From the NCBI RefSeq assembly GCF_012563545.1, contig NZ_CP050804.1, positions 1,550,001 to 1,614,000 of the forward strand: DNA of 64,000 bases. Reading direction: 5' to 3'. Made by a program: the position numbers and the translations under genes. Below, one piece after another: positions 27,700 to 37,230 of the stretch. The stretch is from Arcanobacterium buesumense (GTDB lineage Bacteria; Actinomycetota; Actinomycetes; Actinomycetales; Actinomycetaceae). How positions within the stretch are numbered: the stretch's first letter is position 1; every line of letters begins with the position of its first letter. The notes below the pieces were generated by a model. That model did not search any database. It was not told the DNA's origin and saw only the letters and a list, made by a program, of their open reading frames with translations.

Positions 27700-29178
27700 T
27701 TACGGATTAACGCTAACCCGCATCGCTTGAGCATCGGCTCCCTGCGCAGTCAAACCGATGACGTTAATTCCTCGTCCAGTATTGAGATCTGCAGTGGAAT
27801 ATACTGCAGCAGCTACCGGATTAGTAGCCGATATCCAGACGAACTCGAGGTCGTCAGGTAAGGTCAGCGCGGCGGTGTGCGTTACCGTTTCGACTTTCCG
27901 ATATTGTTCTTTACCGTGAATATCATAGCCAGTGACAGTCACTGCGGTAGAAGAAGGAACATTCATCATCAATGTTGATGAGCCATTGAGGGCTGCACCA
28001 CCAGCTTGGATCGGAGTTTGAGCGCCAATCCATGTTGTGTCAGTCAATGCCCCGTAGGTGAGCGACATATTAATCGCAGCGGTCACTGGTTCATCTGCCC
28101 TAACGCGCACGGTATAAGCACCCGGATCAATACCATCAAGGGTCAAATCAAGTACGGATTGAGCTGGAATAACGAGGTTATCAGCACCGGGCAATGGGTA
28201 CTCTTTGTCACCGATGAGATCGACGTGAACTGTTGTGTCATTCTCATGCGGATTAACCAACCGTAATGTTGCTGTCGTTTGTCCCGGATCTGAAGAATTT
28301 TCCGGAGATTCGCCACCTTCTGCAGATGACTGGACGTCAGATTTAACAGCGCTGCCCTGGGGTTCACTGACCTCAAAACCTGGAATAAACACTTCTCGCC
28401 CGAGCGCGGCATGTCCGATAAAAGATAGCCCTTGTGGGGTAAACCCAGATAATACGTTTGTTTGCATCGATGCCCCAAATGCCCCTGAGTCTGATGATAA
28501 TTCGAGAGCTAATTGGCTAGTATCATCAAGTAAACCATCAAGATTGACAGTTATTTTTGTACGCGCAGCGACGCTGATTTGTTGACGTTGTCTAACTTCC
28601 ACGGGGCCGTTTGGACCAAAAGCTCTAAGGTAAACTGTGATCGGATTGTCTCCAGGATTCAATAGGCTTAACACGTTATAGGTCCCGACACCAGATTGGC
28701 TGCCTACGAGCCATTGAGTTTGCCGAGTCCACTGGCAGGGATTCGTTGCCAGACCGCGCATATCTCCGCCACCAACTTGCACCGTCGAGGCGCCAGTAAT
28801 ATGGCCATCCTGTACCTGTGCGTTAGTCGCATAAACAACACCAGTAGCGTCAGTGACACCTAGTTCTGACACAGCTGTAGGAACGACGGTAGTTGAGTCA
28901 CGATCAGTTTGGGTAAGGATATCAAACCAGTGGGCGCCGTCAACAAAAACAACTCCATGCCCGGTAATAGATTCAGCTTCATTTGTAACGTTAACGCCCT
29001 CCGCCACTGTACGGATAGCTCCGCCTAAACAGGCTAATGAAAATGTTTGGTCTGTTGGAACATATTCAGTACTTTTAGCCGCCATTTCGGCGGGCGCAGG
29101 AAGGCTCACCGCAATAACGCCTACCGCGCTAGCTAAAGCCAGAACCGCAATACCCGACACAATTGGCTTTATTCTCAT
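27700..29178 (-). CDS. DUF5719 family envelope protein
   Basis: 492 aa. One N-terminal hydrophobic segment (about 8-28, VSGIAVLALASAVGVIAVSL) serves as signal anchor, and the rest is predicted outside the membrane, rich in beta-strand sequence and Thr/Ser/Gly, with two cysteines near the start and middle (FSLACLGG, NPCQWTRQTQ). DUF5719 proteins have no known function; they are regularly encoded directly after a large membrane glycosyltransferase, as here. The ATG at 29178 overlaps the glycosyltransferase stop (ATGA) and has a GGAGG site, so it is preferred over a GTG three codons earlier. Confidence 0.85.
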   Translation of the reverse strand: MRIKPIVSGIAVLALASAVGVIAVSLPAPAEMAAKSTEYVPTDQTFSLACLGGAIRTVAEGVNVTNEAESITGHGVVFVDGAHWFDILTQTDRDSTTVVPTAVSELGVTDATGVVYATNAQVQDGHITGASTVQVGGGDMRGLATNPCQWTRQTQWLVGSQSGVGTYNVLSLLNPGDNPITVYLRAFGPNGPVEVRQRQQISVAARTKITVNLDGLLDDTSQLALELSSDSGAFGASMQTNVLSGFTPQGLSFIGHAALGREVFIPGFEVSEPQGSAVKSDVQSSAEGGESPENSSDPGQTTATLRLVNPHENDTTVHVDLIGDKEYPLPGADNLVIPAQSVLDLTLDGIDPGAYTVRVRADEPVTAAINMSLTYGALTDTTWIGAQTPIQAGGAALNGSSTLMMNVPSSTAVTVTGYDIHGKEQYRKVETVTHTAALTLPDDLEFVWISATNPVAAAVYSTADLNTGRGINVIGLTAQGADAQAMRVSVNP

Positions 29179-32102
29179 CGACTCCACCTCCGGCGGGTAA
29201 TCGGAACGGCGAAAATAGTTGTAATAATCATCGCCACCAACTGTCCTATCGCTAACGGCGCATGCATTCGATCGTTATAGGTCACAGTTAATTCACCATG
29301 CGAGCCTGCCGGCATGATAAATACCTGCTGCCAATCTCGTTTATGACCAGCAATTTCAGTTCCATTGATACTGGCATGCCAATGTGGCGAGAAACGTTCC
29401 CCGAGCACGACTATGCGATCTGTGGAGCTCGGATTGACATGTTGAGCATGGCCTGCTCGAGCAATAATTATTTCATCTTCAGCTGGTTCTACCCGCCAAA
29501 AATCACCAGCTTCATGCCCAGAAACATACGAGATATTAGTGATTGCGTTTAACGCGCCAACAAGTTCAACCCGATTAAAATCTTCACTCACTGGCACCAC
29601 GATCAGAGATATTCCATGCGCCTGGAGATCCATAGCAACTGAAGCCGAACGGCCCATAATATTGGCAACTGTTTGGCCGAGATGATCACGGGCCTGCGAA
29701 TCAGCTGGACGGGCTTGTGCCACCATCGTTCTATCCGTTAGCTCGATACCATAACCTCGCCATAGTTCAGCTTCGATACCTGCTGGCGTCGGTTCCAAAG
29801 ATAATACTTTTGCTCCAGCTCGCTGATCTTCAATTCCAATAGCAGGAAGAAGCGTAGCTGTTTGCGGGTGTAGTTGACGAATCTGTGAACTGGCCAGAAC
29901 GAAATGCGTTACCGTTGCAATTAAGCCACAACACAATGCGGCACCGACAACACCAACACTTAGATGTTTAATACCAAAGGAGGATGATCGCAGCCACGAA
30001 CGCGTCCCGGCAAAACCACAAGCTATCGCCATCACTAGACTGATCCAGGCAAGCTCTTGGCCAAATCCAGCCCAAAGATACATTGTTGCCACGGCGAACT
30101 GCGTCGTCACCAAGGCCCAGACAAGACCCAATATCGCAAACAACCATGCCAGACGAATCCGCCCATATAACGTAAGCCGCCCAAGTGCTATCACCGCAAC
30201 AACAACAATCATCAATGGCAAGACATAGGCCAAAATGGCCGGAAAATCCCACGACATTACTTCATAAGGAACCAGCGATACAACGTCGACTGGATCTGCT
30301 TGGGAAGAAACTGGGTTGCCTGGCATCGTCAGGAGATAACGCCACCCGGCATATCGCAAGCCTGGAAGGTGAATGATAAGCGCCGGTAGAGGTATGAAAA
30401 TCCAGCGCCACGCAAATTTTTGCCAAACGAAACTGCCAATGCCGATAACAGCGATAATAAGTGCAAAAAGTGGAGATGCCAGCGAAGAAACCATGGCAAA
30501 AAATGCTAAAAAGCCACTGTCTCGAACCGACCCACGCCACGAACCGCCAATAGCGTAGGCACATCCAGTAAGACCGATATATGCCACTACTCCAGCGATT
30601 CTGCCACTAGCTAAGGCATCGAGGAAGGGCGGAGAAACCAACCAAACAAGTGTGAGCACCACCCGTGCCTGCCAGCCAACGATAACCCGTCCCAATGCGG
30701 CATAAGCCAGTAAAGCAACCAGTGGCAATGCACAATACAACATGATGGTCACTAGCTGAGCTATCGTGAGATGCAAGGGCTGGAAAATAACCAAGGGCAA
30801 TGCGGCGAACACCCATAACGGATCGACGGCTCCTGGGTAGCCATCCCCAGCAGGAATCCATCCTGACAGTGCCATCCGAATCAGATCAAGGCCAGTTTGT
30901 GACCCATATGCTAAATCACCGCCACTCAGCGCACCATTAAATGCCACGGGAATAAACAACACCCCCGCAAGGCCAAGAGCTCCCACGATGGCGATAGCAC
31001 GACCAATCCGGCTTACCCGCCGATATTGTGCGTATTCTTTAATAGTGAATTGGTCTGGCACTTGAGCCATAAAACGAGCATCTGCATGTGCCCGCCGAGA
31101 ATGACGTTTTGCTTGTTGGATAGCCCAAGGCGCTGCTTCGAGTTCTTTTAATGCTTTGCGGGGAACTTGGCGAACAGCGCGGATACGCAATCGTCCTCGT
31201 ATTACTGCTTTAAGAGAGGCGATGGTTGCCCATCCAGCACCCAATTCAGCACGTGCATAAGCCGCATCTTTGCTGAGCAATCGCAACAAAGCGCGCGGAA
31301 TACTCCCGACAACATATCCCAGCCAAAGAAGCGGTACCAGTAATGCGGGGGCGGCAAGAAGCGAGTTATAAAGTTGAGCCGAACGCCGGCGGGCAAAGGA
31401 TGTGACAAGAGGTTGTCCCAGGGAAACTTGACCGTGACGTACCACTGCTCGTGGTTCGACGACGACGCGATATCCCGCTATCCGAAGCCGGCGCGAAAAC
31501 TCTAAACCGTCGCCAAAAGGACCTAAGCGAGGATCAAATCCACCCAGATGCTGCCATGCGTGAGTACGCACAAGCATTCCGGCACTGCCGACAGCAAGTA
31601 CGTCAGTACGATAATCCAGCTGTCCCTGATCCAGCTCTCCTGCCTCAATTTCCGGGACTCGGCGAGCAGAGCGGGTAGCATTAATACCTACTTCCAGTAG
31701 CTGGCGTGGATTTTCATCCCAGCTCACTTGCTTTGGGCCTACGGCACCAATCTGATGAGATGTTTCTCCAGTACGGAGAAGAAAGTCTAACGCTGAGGGT
31801 TCTGGAGCGGAATCAGCATGCACAATCCAAAGCCATTTATCAGTCAATTCCACCTCTGCTAGGAGCTGTGTAATCGCCACTCCTAGCGAAGGTTGCTGGC
31901 CCACAATCCGAACCTCAGCCATTGGTAATGCCCGCTGTAAGAATGGCAGTTCAGCTTCATGCTCCAGGCCTATAATGACCCGATCAGGCTTGTGCGTTTG
32001 CTCGGCAATAGCCGCAAGAGTTTGAGCTAGATATGGAAAATCACGGCTTTGTGAAAGCACAATAGCCGTGACTTGATCGCGGATTTTCTCCTGCATACTC
32101 AC
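29175..32102 (-). CDS. Large membrane glycosyltransferase, GT2 family
   Basis: 975 aa. The N-terminal GT2 domain (about 1-250) shows VTAIVLSQSRDFPYLAQTL, EQTHKPDRVIIG, LWIVHADSAPEPSAL (nucleotide-sugar site) and GPFGDGLEFSRRLRIAGYRV. A first membrane segment follows (about 255-285), then after a basic cytoplasmic loop roughly ten hydrophobic segments between about 370 and 750, an extracytoplasmic domain (about 770-945) and a last helix (LAIGQLVAMIITTIFAVPI). The two-part build suggests synthesis or transfer of a lipid-linked sugar to an envelope polymer; donor and acceptor are unknown. It starts 8 bases after whiB, in one operon with whiB and DUF5719. Confidence 0.88.
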   Translation of the reverse strand: MSMQEKIRDQVTAIVLSQSRDFPYLAQTLAAIAEQTHKPDRVIIGLEHEAELPFLQRALPMAEVRIVGQQPSLGVAITQLLAEVELTDKWLWIVHADSAPEPSALDFLLRTGETSHQIGAVGPKQVSWDENPRQLLEVGINATRSARRVPEIEAGELDQGQLDYRTDVLAVGSAGMLVRTHAWQHLGGFDPRLGPFGDGLEFSRRLRIAGYRVVVEPRAVVRHGQVSLGQPLVTSFARRRSAQLYNSLLAAPALLVPLLWLGYVVGSIPRALLRLLSKDAAYARAELGAGWATIASLKAVIRGRLRIRAVRQVPRKALKELEAAPWAIQQAKRHSRRAHADARFMAQVPDQFTIKEYAQYRRVSRIGRAIAIVGALGLAGVLFIPVAFNGALSGGDLAYGSQTGLDLIRMALSGWIPAGDGYPGAVDPLWVFAALPLVIFQPLHLTIAQLVTIMLYCALPLVALLAYAALGRVIVGWQARVVLTLVWLVSPPFLDALASGRIAGVVAYIGLTGCAYAIGGSWRGSVRDSGFLAFFAMVSSLASPLFALIIAVIGIGSFVWQKFAWRWIFIPLPALIIHLPGLRYAGWRYLLTMPGNPVSSQADPVDVVSLVPYEVMSWDFPAILAYVLPLMIVVVAVIALGRLTLYGRIRLAWLFAILGLVWALVTTQFAVATMYLWAGFGQELAWISLVMAIACGFAGTRSWLRSSSFGIKHLSVGVVGAALCCGLIATVTHFVLASSQIRQLHPQTATLLPAIGIEDQRAGAKVLSLEPTPAGIEAELWRGYGIELTDRTMVAQARPADSQARDHLGQTVANIMGRSASVAMDLQAHGISLIVVPVSEDFNRVELVGALNAITNISYVSGHEAGDFWRVEPAEDEIIIARAGHAQHVNPSSTDRIVVLGERFSPHWHASINGTEIAGHKRDWQQVFIMPAGSHGELTVTYNDRMHAPLAIGQLVAMIITTIFAVPITRRRWSR

Positions 32103-32110
32103 ACTAAGCC

Positions 32111-32458
32111 TTACCCACGCAGGCCCTGGGCTACCTTTCGTTCGCGAGCTATTCGCTTACGATCATTATCAGAAGTACCACCCCAAATACCGTGACGGAT
32201 ATCGTTAGTCACAGCGTATTCGAGGCATTCAGCGCGCACTGAGCAACTTGCACATACTGATGTGGCTGGCGCCGTGGAGCCACCTTTTTCCGGGTAGAAA
32301 ATATCTGGATCGGTTTGCGCACATAGCGCCTCTTCCATCCAGCTTAAATCCTCAGCTCCCTGCGTACCGTACCCGAGGTTAAAGATACCCTGCATGAGGG
32401 TTTGGGCGCTGCGAGCATCGGAAGAAGCTTCCGCCGTCGTAGCCGTTATATCCCACAT
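32111..32458 (-). CDS. whiB2: WhiB family iron-sulfur regulator (WhiB2/WhmD-like)
   Basis: 115 aa. The four cluster-binding cysteines are C46, C69, C72 and C78 (LCAQTDPDIFYPEKGG, VCASCSVRAEC), followed by the GIWGG turn (90-94) and a basic DNA-contact tail (RKRIARERKVAQGLRG). WhiB2/WhmD proteins control division and septation. The pairing with envelope genes and the DPDIFYPEKGG motif favour the WhiB2 group, but other subgroups are possible. The ATG at 32458 has a GAAGGGAT site; 19 more in-frame codons lie upstream but overlap the promoter. Confidence 0.9.
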   Translation of the reverse strand: MWDITATTAEASSDARSAQTLMQGIFNLGYGTQGAEDLSWMEEALCAQTDPDIFYPEKGGSTAPATSVCASCSVRAECLEYAVTNDIRHGIWGGTSDNDRKRIARERKVAQGLRG

Positions 32459-32478
32459 ACCAAGATCCCTTCGAAAAT

Positions 32479-32508
32479 ATTGCACTATGTAAATTACACG
32501 CGTGTCAT
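32479..32508 (-). promoter_or_regulatory. Candidate whiB promoter with overlapping palindrome
   Basis: Minus strand ATGACA (32503-32508, 5 of 6), 18-bp spacer, TGCAAT (32479-32484, 4 of 6). A perfect palindrome ACACGCGTGT (32496-32505) overlaps the -35 and could be an operator. It does not have BldD spacing. Confidence 0.4.
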
Positions 32509-32630
32509 ACCCCAAAAGTCAAGGCGATAAGGCAAACTGCCCTCTAGCATTCGAAATAATCACAGATCTACTAATTGACTTGCATTATTCCAATTACGCG
32601 AACCGGACTTAAAATACGAAACGAGTTATC

Positions 32631-33278
32631 ATGAATCAAAGCACCCACACTCTGATGGAAGCACTGCTAGAACGCGGAACTTCACCTGCCTTAATTTGGT
32701 ATGGCGTATCCGAACGCATTGAGTTATCGGGCAAAGTATGCGCTATGCACATATCAAAAATTGCCCAATACCTTTCCGACGATCTAGGAGTTGATGGGGA
32801 TAGCCATCTTTTTCTTGACCTCCCGGCACACTGGAAGTCAGTGTTGTGGAGCCTAGCTGGCCACGTTGCTGGATGCCATGTCAGTTACACACCTACCGAA
32901 TTATCCTGGAACGACGTCGTCGTCACTGCACACCCCACACCACCACAAGATCAAGCCACCCACCTTGCACTAACTCTTGCGCCACTAGCTTTCGCATGGC
33001 CCGGAGACCTGCCCGATGAATACGAAGACGCCGCTAGTGCCCCTATGCGCTACCCAGACACTATCGACTTAACAACCTTCACTCCTCAAGATATCGCCGT
33101 TGAGAATCCACCCACCTCGTTTTCAACCTATGCGGTTGGCGCAGATGACCCACAGCGCCTTACCGCGCAATTCGCTGGGGCCGTTTTCAACCATGCCGCC
33201 CTAGTGATTATCACCCCACAAAACAATATTGAAAACATTCTTGCCACAGAAAATGCGCATGCGTGGGATATAATTTAA
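32631..33278 (+). CDS. TIGR03089 family protein
   Basis: 215 aa. This actinobacterial family resembles the N-terminal piece of AMP-binding enzymes: ALLERGTSPALIWYG, then ERIELSGKVCAMHISKIAQYLSDD cut in short conserved blocks, LDLPAHWKSVLWSLAGHVAGC. The catalytic half of AMP ligases is absent, so it cannot be a full adenylating enzyme. No function is known. In mycobacteria the homologue is adjacent to an LCP gene, as here (33,345). The ATG has no strong ribosome site. Confidence 0.8.
   Translation: MNQSTHTLMEALLERGTSPALIWYGVSERIELSGKVCAMHISKIAQYLSDDLGVDGDSHLFLDLPAHWKSVLWSLAGHVAGCHVSYTPTELSWNDVVVTAHPTPPQDQATHLALTLAPLAFAWPGDLPDEYEDAASAPMRYPDTIDLTTFTPQDIAVENPPTSFSTYAVGADDPQRLTAQFAGAVFNHAALVIITPQNNIENILATENAHAWDII
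33269..33274 (+). promoter_or_regulatory. Consensus -10 element before the first LCP gene
   Basis: Perfect TATAAT at the very end of the TIGR03089 frame. The closest -35-like hexamer (TTGCCA, 33241-33246) is 22 bases away, too far to be ideal. It would start transcription near 33,281 with a leader of about 64 bases. Confidence 0.4.
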
Positions 33279-33344
33279 AGACGTATATTCTCCCGTGACT
33301 TGGGGGAGTAAAATTGACCGTGCGAAAAGAACCAGGAGCATTGC

Positions 33345-34502
33345 GTGGAAAAGTCGAATTCAACCGCCGAACTCCCCCACCGCTCAGCAACGCATCAGCG
33401 TAAAAGTGGCCCATGGCGCAAACGCTTACGCATCTTCGGATTAGCTGTTTTGGCCTTCACTCTTGTTAGTAGCAGTGCGTTAGCCACCATGGTTTACGAA
33501 CTCCAACGTTCTATCGTGCAACACGATCTTTCCGCGTTAGTACAACAAAAAGAACGGCCTACCGAAAACCAAGCTCCACTTGATCAAAAAGCCGGCAAGC
33601 CATTAAACATTCTACTTTTGGGGGCTGACTTGGCTGACGGCGGTAGCCAACGCTCCGATACCACGATGCTGATGCATATTTCCGCTGATCGGCAGCGCAT
33701 TGACGTCGTTTCCATCCCACGTGACACGTTAGTGGACATCCCACCGTGCGTTATGGGCAACGAAGATATGTCCTATCCACAGCATGACGCAATGTTCAAT
33801 GCCGCATTCTCTACCGGAGGTACCTTCGGCGGAAGCGTTGCTCAAGCTGCCGCATGTACCTTGCGAACGGTTGAAGAACTCACGGGCGTCTACGTTGACG
33901 GATTCGCCGTTCTCAACTTCGACTCTTTCCGTGATGTTGTCGATACCATTGGCGGAATCGATATGTGTTTCAACGAAGCAATCGATGATCCACATTCCGG
34001 TATCCAGTTAGAATCCGGGTGTCATCACCTTAATGGCACCCAAGCATTGGGTATTGCCCGAGCTCGCTACTCTATTGGAGACGGATCTGATATTGGCCGT
34101 ATCTCACGCCAGCACCAAGTTGTTACCGCGATTGCAAAAAAGACCTTCTCGCTCAATGTATTCACCGATATTCCAACACTCTATGGAATCCTGAAAGATG
34201 TCACCAGCCACATGGATCTTTCCAGTGGTCTGGGAGATATTCAATGGCTTGGTGGACTTGCCTATTCACTGCGCAATGTAGATCCTGATGCGATTAATTT
34301 TGCAACGATGCCGTATTATCCTGATGGTGCACGGGTTCGTCCATCACAAAATGCACAGCGCGTCTGGGATGCCCTTGTTAATGATCTTCCAATCCCCGAG
34401 GACGCCTCAGCAACCGATTCTGGTCCAGATATTGTTCGTAGTGTTACCCCTGAGCAATTAGATGAATTTACAAAATCTATTGGCTCAGGTATTGCGGACT
34501 AA
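33345..34502 (+). CDS. LCP family cell-wall glycopolymer ligase
   Basis: 385 aa. Short basic cytoplasmic N-terminus, one transmembrane helix at about 28-50 (LRIFGLAVLAFTLVSSSALA), then the LytR-CpsA-Psr domain at about 85-310. Pyrophosphate-lipid contacts are seen in LLLGADL, QRSDTTML (Arg/Asp) and SIPRDTLVDIP, and IARARYSIGDGSDIGRISRQ near the end. LCP enzymes move glycopolymers (teichoic-acid-like, arabinogalactan or capsule) from lipid carriers to peptidoglycan. GTG start with CAGGAGC. Forms a pair with the next gene, 17 bases downstream. Confidence 0.93.
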   Translation: MEKSNSTAELPHRSATHQRKSGPWRKRLRIFGLAVLAFTLVSSSALATMVYELQRSIVQHDLSALVQQKERPTENQAPLDQKAGKPLNILLLGADLADGGSQRSDTTMLMHISADRQRIDVVSIPRDTLVDIPPCVMGNEDMSYPQHDAMFNAAFSTGGTFGGSVAQAAACTLRTVEELTGVYVDGFAVLNFDSFRDVVDTIGGIDMCFNEAIDDPHSGIQLESGCHHLNGTQALGIARARYSIGDGSDIGRISRQHQVVTAIAKKTFSLNVFTDIPTLYGILKDVTSHMDLSSGLGDIQWLGGLAYSLRNVDPDAINFATMPYYPDGARVRPSQNAQRVWDALVNDLPIPEDASATDSGPDIVRSVTPEQLDEFTKSIGSGIAD

Positions 34503-34519
34503 GACCGATTGGATGATCA

Positions 34520-35875
34520 GTGACTCAGCCTCCTTCATTTGAGCCTCGCAAACGTCGTAACCGTCCCAGCGCACAAGGCGCCCGTCGAGTCGGGCGGCCA
34601 GCGCAGGCACGCCCTGCTCCGCCTCAGACGCCCACAGCGGGACGTCTGCCTCGGCGAACGGCTGGACCTAGCCCAACACCGGCCGTTATTCCACCGGCGT
34701 CAACTCCGCGCTCTTCGGCACGTCCGAATGGTCCACGTGGCCCTATACGACGTTCCGCCTTCACAGAGGCCTCACCGGCCACGCAACGGCCCACACCGAT
34801 TGCCCCACCACCACAGCCAGTTACTCCAGCTCCACCACCAATACACGCTAATCAGCCCGCGCCAGTGAGCCGGATGAGCTCACCAGTTTCATCGCCTGCG
34901 AGCTTTATCGCTACTCGCGGAACACAAACACGCACTTGGCGTTTTTATGCTCGTTCAACAGGCATTATTGCCTTATGTTTTATTCTTTCGGTACTTATCT
35001 GGATCTACTATCTCTATAGTTTTGGCGATTCGCATATCACGCGTTTATCGGCACTTACTGGCCGTCCTGACACCCCAGGAACAACCTATTTAATCGTCGG
35101 CTCCGATGAACGCGGTGGAGTTGTTTCCGATCCAACTGAGGGGCATCGTGCCGATACAATCATGCTGCTTCAGGTTCCCGAATCGGGCACTAACTCGTTG
35201 GTTTCAATCCCGCGTGACACGTTGGTGGACTATCCAGATGGCGACTCTGGAAAGATCAACGCCGCCCTTAACATTGGCGGATATAAGTATTTAGTTGGAA
35301 CTGTTGAATCATTAACTGGTTTAACCGTTGATCACTACGTGCAAATCGGTATGGATGGAGTTAAGCAATTAACTGATGCGGTAGGCGGAGTTAACCTCTG
35401 TCTCGACTACGATGTTGATGATCCGTACTCCACGCTTGTCTGGCAAGCCGGTTGTCACGATGTTGATGGCACAACCGCACTAGCTTTTTCCCGTATGCGC
35501 TATGAAGACCCTCTCGGGGACATTGGCCGTACGGCACGCCAACGCCAGGTCGTATCGAAAATTATTAGCAAGGCGGCCAGCGTATCTACCTTCCTCAATC
35601 CGTTCAAACAGCGTGAGTTAGTCGGCGCAGCGAGTGATGTTTTGACAGTTGACACCAATGATTCGCTTTTCGATGTAGCGTGGGCTGGCTTGGCATTGCG
35701 TAATGCCATGGGGCCAGACGGTGCGATGGGGCCACCGCCAATCAGTTCACTTAATTACATGGGCTTCGACGGGGCTTCCTATGTTCTTTTAGACGAGGAT
35801 GTTGGGCCTACATTTTGGTCGCAAGTGACAGACGGCAGTGTAACGAAGGATTCCTTCGCTTCCTTCTCAGATTAA
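34520..35875 (+). CDS. LCP family cell-wall glycopolymer ligase with Pro-rich head
   Basis: 451 aa. The first 130 residues are cytoplasmic, basic and very Pro/Arg/Ala-rich (for example PAQARPAPPQTPTAGRLP); a transmembrane helix lies at about 148-168 (TGIIALCFILSVLIWIYYLY) and the LCP domain at about 195-400 with VGSDERGG, HRADTIMLLQV, SIPRDTLVDYP and FSRMRYEDPLGDIGRTARQ. The long head could bind division or polymerase proteins; that is inferred. Second of two tandem LCP genes, which may act on different polymers. GTG start, weak ribosome site. Convergent with the sensor kinase. Confidence 0.92.
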   Translation: MTQPPSFEPRKRRNRPSAQGARRVGRPAQARPAPPQTPTAGRLPRRTAGPSPTPAVIPPASTPRSSARPNGPRGPIRRSAFTEASPATQRPTPIAPPPQPVTPAPPPIHANQPAPVSRMSSPVSSPASFIATRGTQTRTWRFYARSTGIIALCFILSVLIWIYYLYSFGDSHITRLSALTGRPDTPGTTYLIVGSDERGGVVSDPTEGHRADTIMLLQVPESGTNSLVSIPRDTLVDYPDGDSGKINAALNIGGYKYLVGTVESLTGLTVDHYVQIGMDGVKQLTDAVGGVNLCLDYDVDDPYSTLVWQAGCHDVDGTTALAFSRMRYEDPLGDIGRTARQRQVVSKIISKAASVSTFLNPFKQRELVGAASDVLTVDTNDSLFDVAWAGLALRNAMGPDGAMGPPPISSLNYMGFDGASYVLLDEDVGPTFWSQVTDGSVTKDSFASFSD

Positions 35876-35885
35876 TGCCAAAGGA

Positions 35886-37202
35886 TTAGCGACGACGACG
35901 GCGTGAACGTAACGATATGAGTGTTGCGTGCCCATTATGTTGGCTAGCTTCCATCTGTTGGGGCGCCGCTGCCAAAGTAAGGGTGAACTCAGCTGGCTTA
36001 CGAACAGTGAGTTCTAAACGTCCCCCATCATTTGAAGCTAATTCTCGGGCTACCGCCAATCCAATTCCGGTTGACCCACCAGTTGAAACGCCTTTGAGGA
36101 AGATTGAATCACCGAGCTCATCAGGAACTCCAGGGCCCTCATCACGAACTTTGATATGCACCATACGCCCAGCTTTGATTGGCGTAATTGTTGTTGTACC
36201 AGCCCCGTATTTTAATGAGTTCTCAATAAGGGTTGCGAGAATCTGTGACAGTGACCCAGGAGTAGCTAAAATCTGCTCATAATCCCCATCGTTGAAGACC
36301 AATGTCCGCCCAACATTGCGGAAAACTGGCTCCCATTCATCGTATTGTTGAGTACAAATATCGCGAAGATTCACTATTTCAGTAGTTCCTGAGGTACCGG
36401 TGGTTGAGGTACGCATCAGTTCTGTGACAACTCCGCCAAGACGATCTATTTGTTCAAGTGCTCGTTCACTTTCTTCTACGATATCTGGATCATCGGCGAG
36501 CATCTGGATTTCTTCGATGCGCATCGATAGCGCAGTCAGTGGAGTGCGTAATTGATGCGCGGCATCGGCGGCAAATTGGCGCTCAGCAGCGATACGGCTG
36601 GCCATCCGGCTGGCCGTACGTTCTAGCTCTTGGTAGACCAAATCAATTTCTTCAATACCGGATGCTGGCATCCGGGGACGGACCTGACCAGCTCCGATTT
36701 GTTCGGCCGTTGCAGCTAAGAGGACAAGTGGGTCGGATAGGATGCGAGCGCGTTGCCGAGCAAAGTATGCCCCAACCAGAAATGCAGCGACCACCAAAAT
36801 AGCTACTGCTCCGAGAAGTCGCGCAATATTCGCTATCGCTGCATATTTTGGTGCAGAAATAGTGACGAGCGCGCCTTGGGGTGAGAATCTGCGCAGTTCA
36901 AAGCGGGAAGAAACAGCTGGATTAAGCGACTCAATGGTTTGTCCGTCTGGATATGTTACCGAGATATGAACTCCAGATAGACGCGAGGATTCTGCCAGAG
37001 AATCAAGCAGATTGGGCCACACTTTAGAATTATTCAGCTCTAGCCGACCAATTACTTCTACGACAGCTTGCGATCTCACTTCAACTGTTGTTTCGGCGTC
37101 TTTCCAGATCAAATAGCTTCCCAAAAGCATGCCTGGAACCGCTAGTAATAACACGGACACTGCAACAGCAACTCGTACTAGAGTAATAGTACGTTCGCGC
37201 AT
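35886..37202 (-). CDS. Sensor histidine kinase
   Basis: 438 aa. Two transmembrane helices (about 8-32 and 122-148) bracket a small extracytoplasmic domain of about 90 residues. A HAMP-like linker follows, then HisKA with H216 in ADAAHQLRTPLTAL, N-box LATLIENSLKYGAG, G1 VRDEGPGVPDE and GGSTGIGLAVARELA. The C-terminus is very basic (SLRSRRRRR). It is encoded 28 bases after its response regulator. The signal is unknown; the small sensor domain and adjacent LCP genes suggest an envelope signal, by position only. Confidence 0.92.
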   Translation of the reverse strand: MRERTITLVRVAVAVSVLLLAVPGMLLGSYLIWKDAETTVEVRSQAVVEVIGRLELNNSKVWPNLLDSLAESSRLSGVHISVTYPDGQTIESLNPAVSSRFELRRFSPQGALVTISAPKYAAIANIARLLGAVAILVVAAFLVGAYFARQRARILSDPLVLLAATAEQIGAGQVRPRMPASGIEEIDLVYQELERTASRMASRIAAERQFAADAAHQLRTPLTALSMRIEEIQMLADDPDIVEESERALEQIDRLGGVVTELMRTSTTGTSGTTEIVNLRDICTQQYDEWEPVFRNVGRTLVFNDGDYEQILATPGSLSQILATLIENSLKYGAGTTTITPIKAGRMVHIKVRDEGPGVPDELGDSIFLKGVSTGGSTGIGLAVARELASNDGGRLELTVRKPAEFTLTLAAAPQQMEASQHNGHATLISLRSRRRRR

Positions 37203-37230
37203 CCCACACCTTCTTTGGGGCTAGATAGTT

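Noticed and set aside
32496-32505. BldD box at the whiB promoter
   Set aside because: The half-sites are one base too far apart for the known BldD motif.
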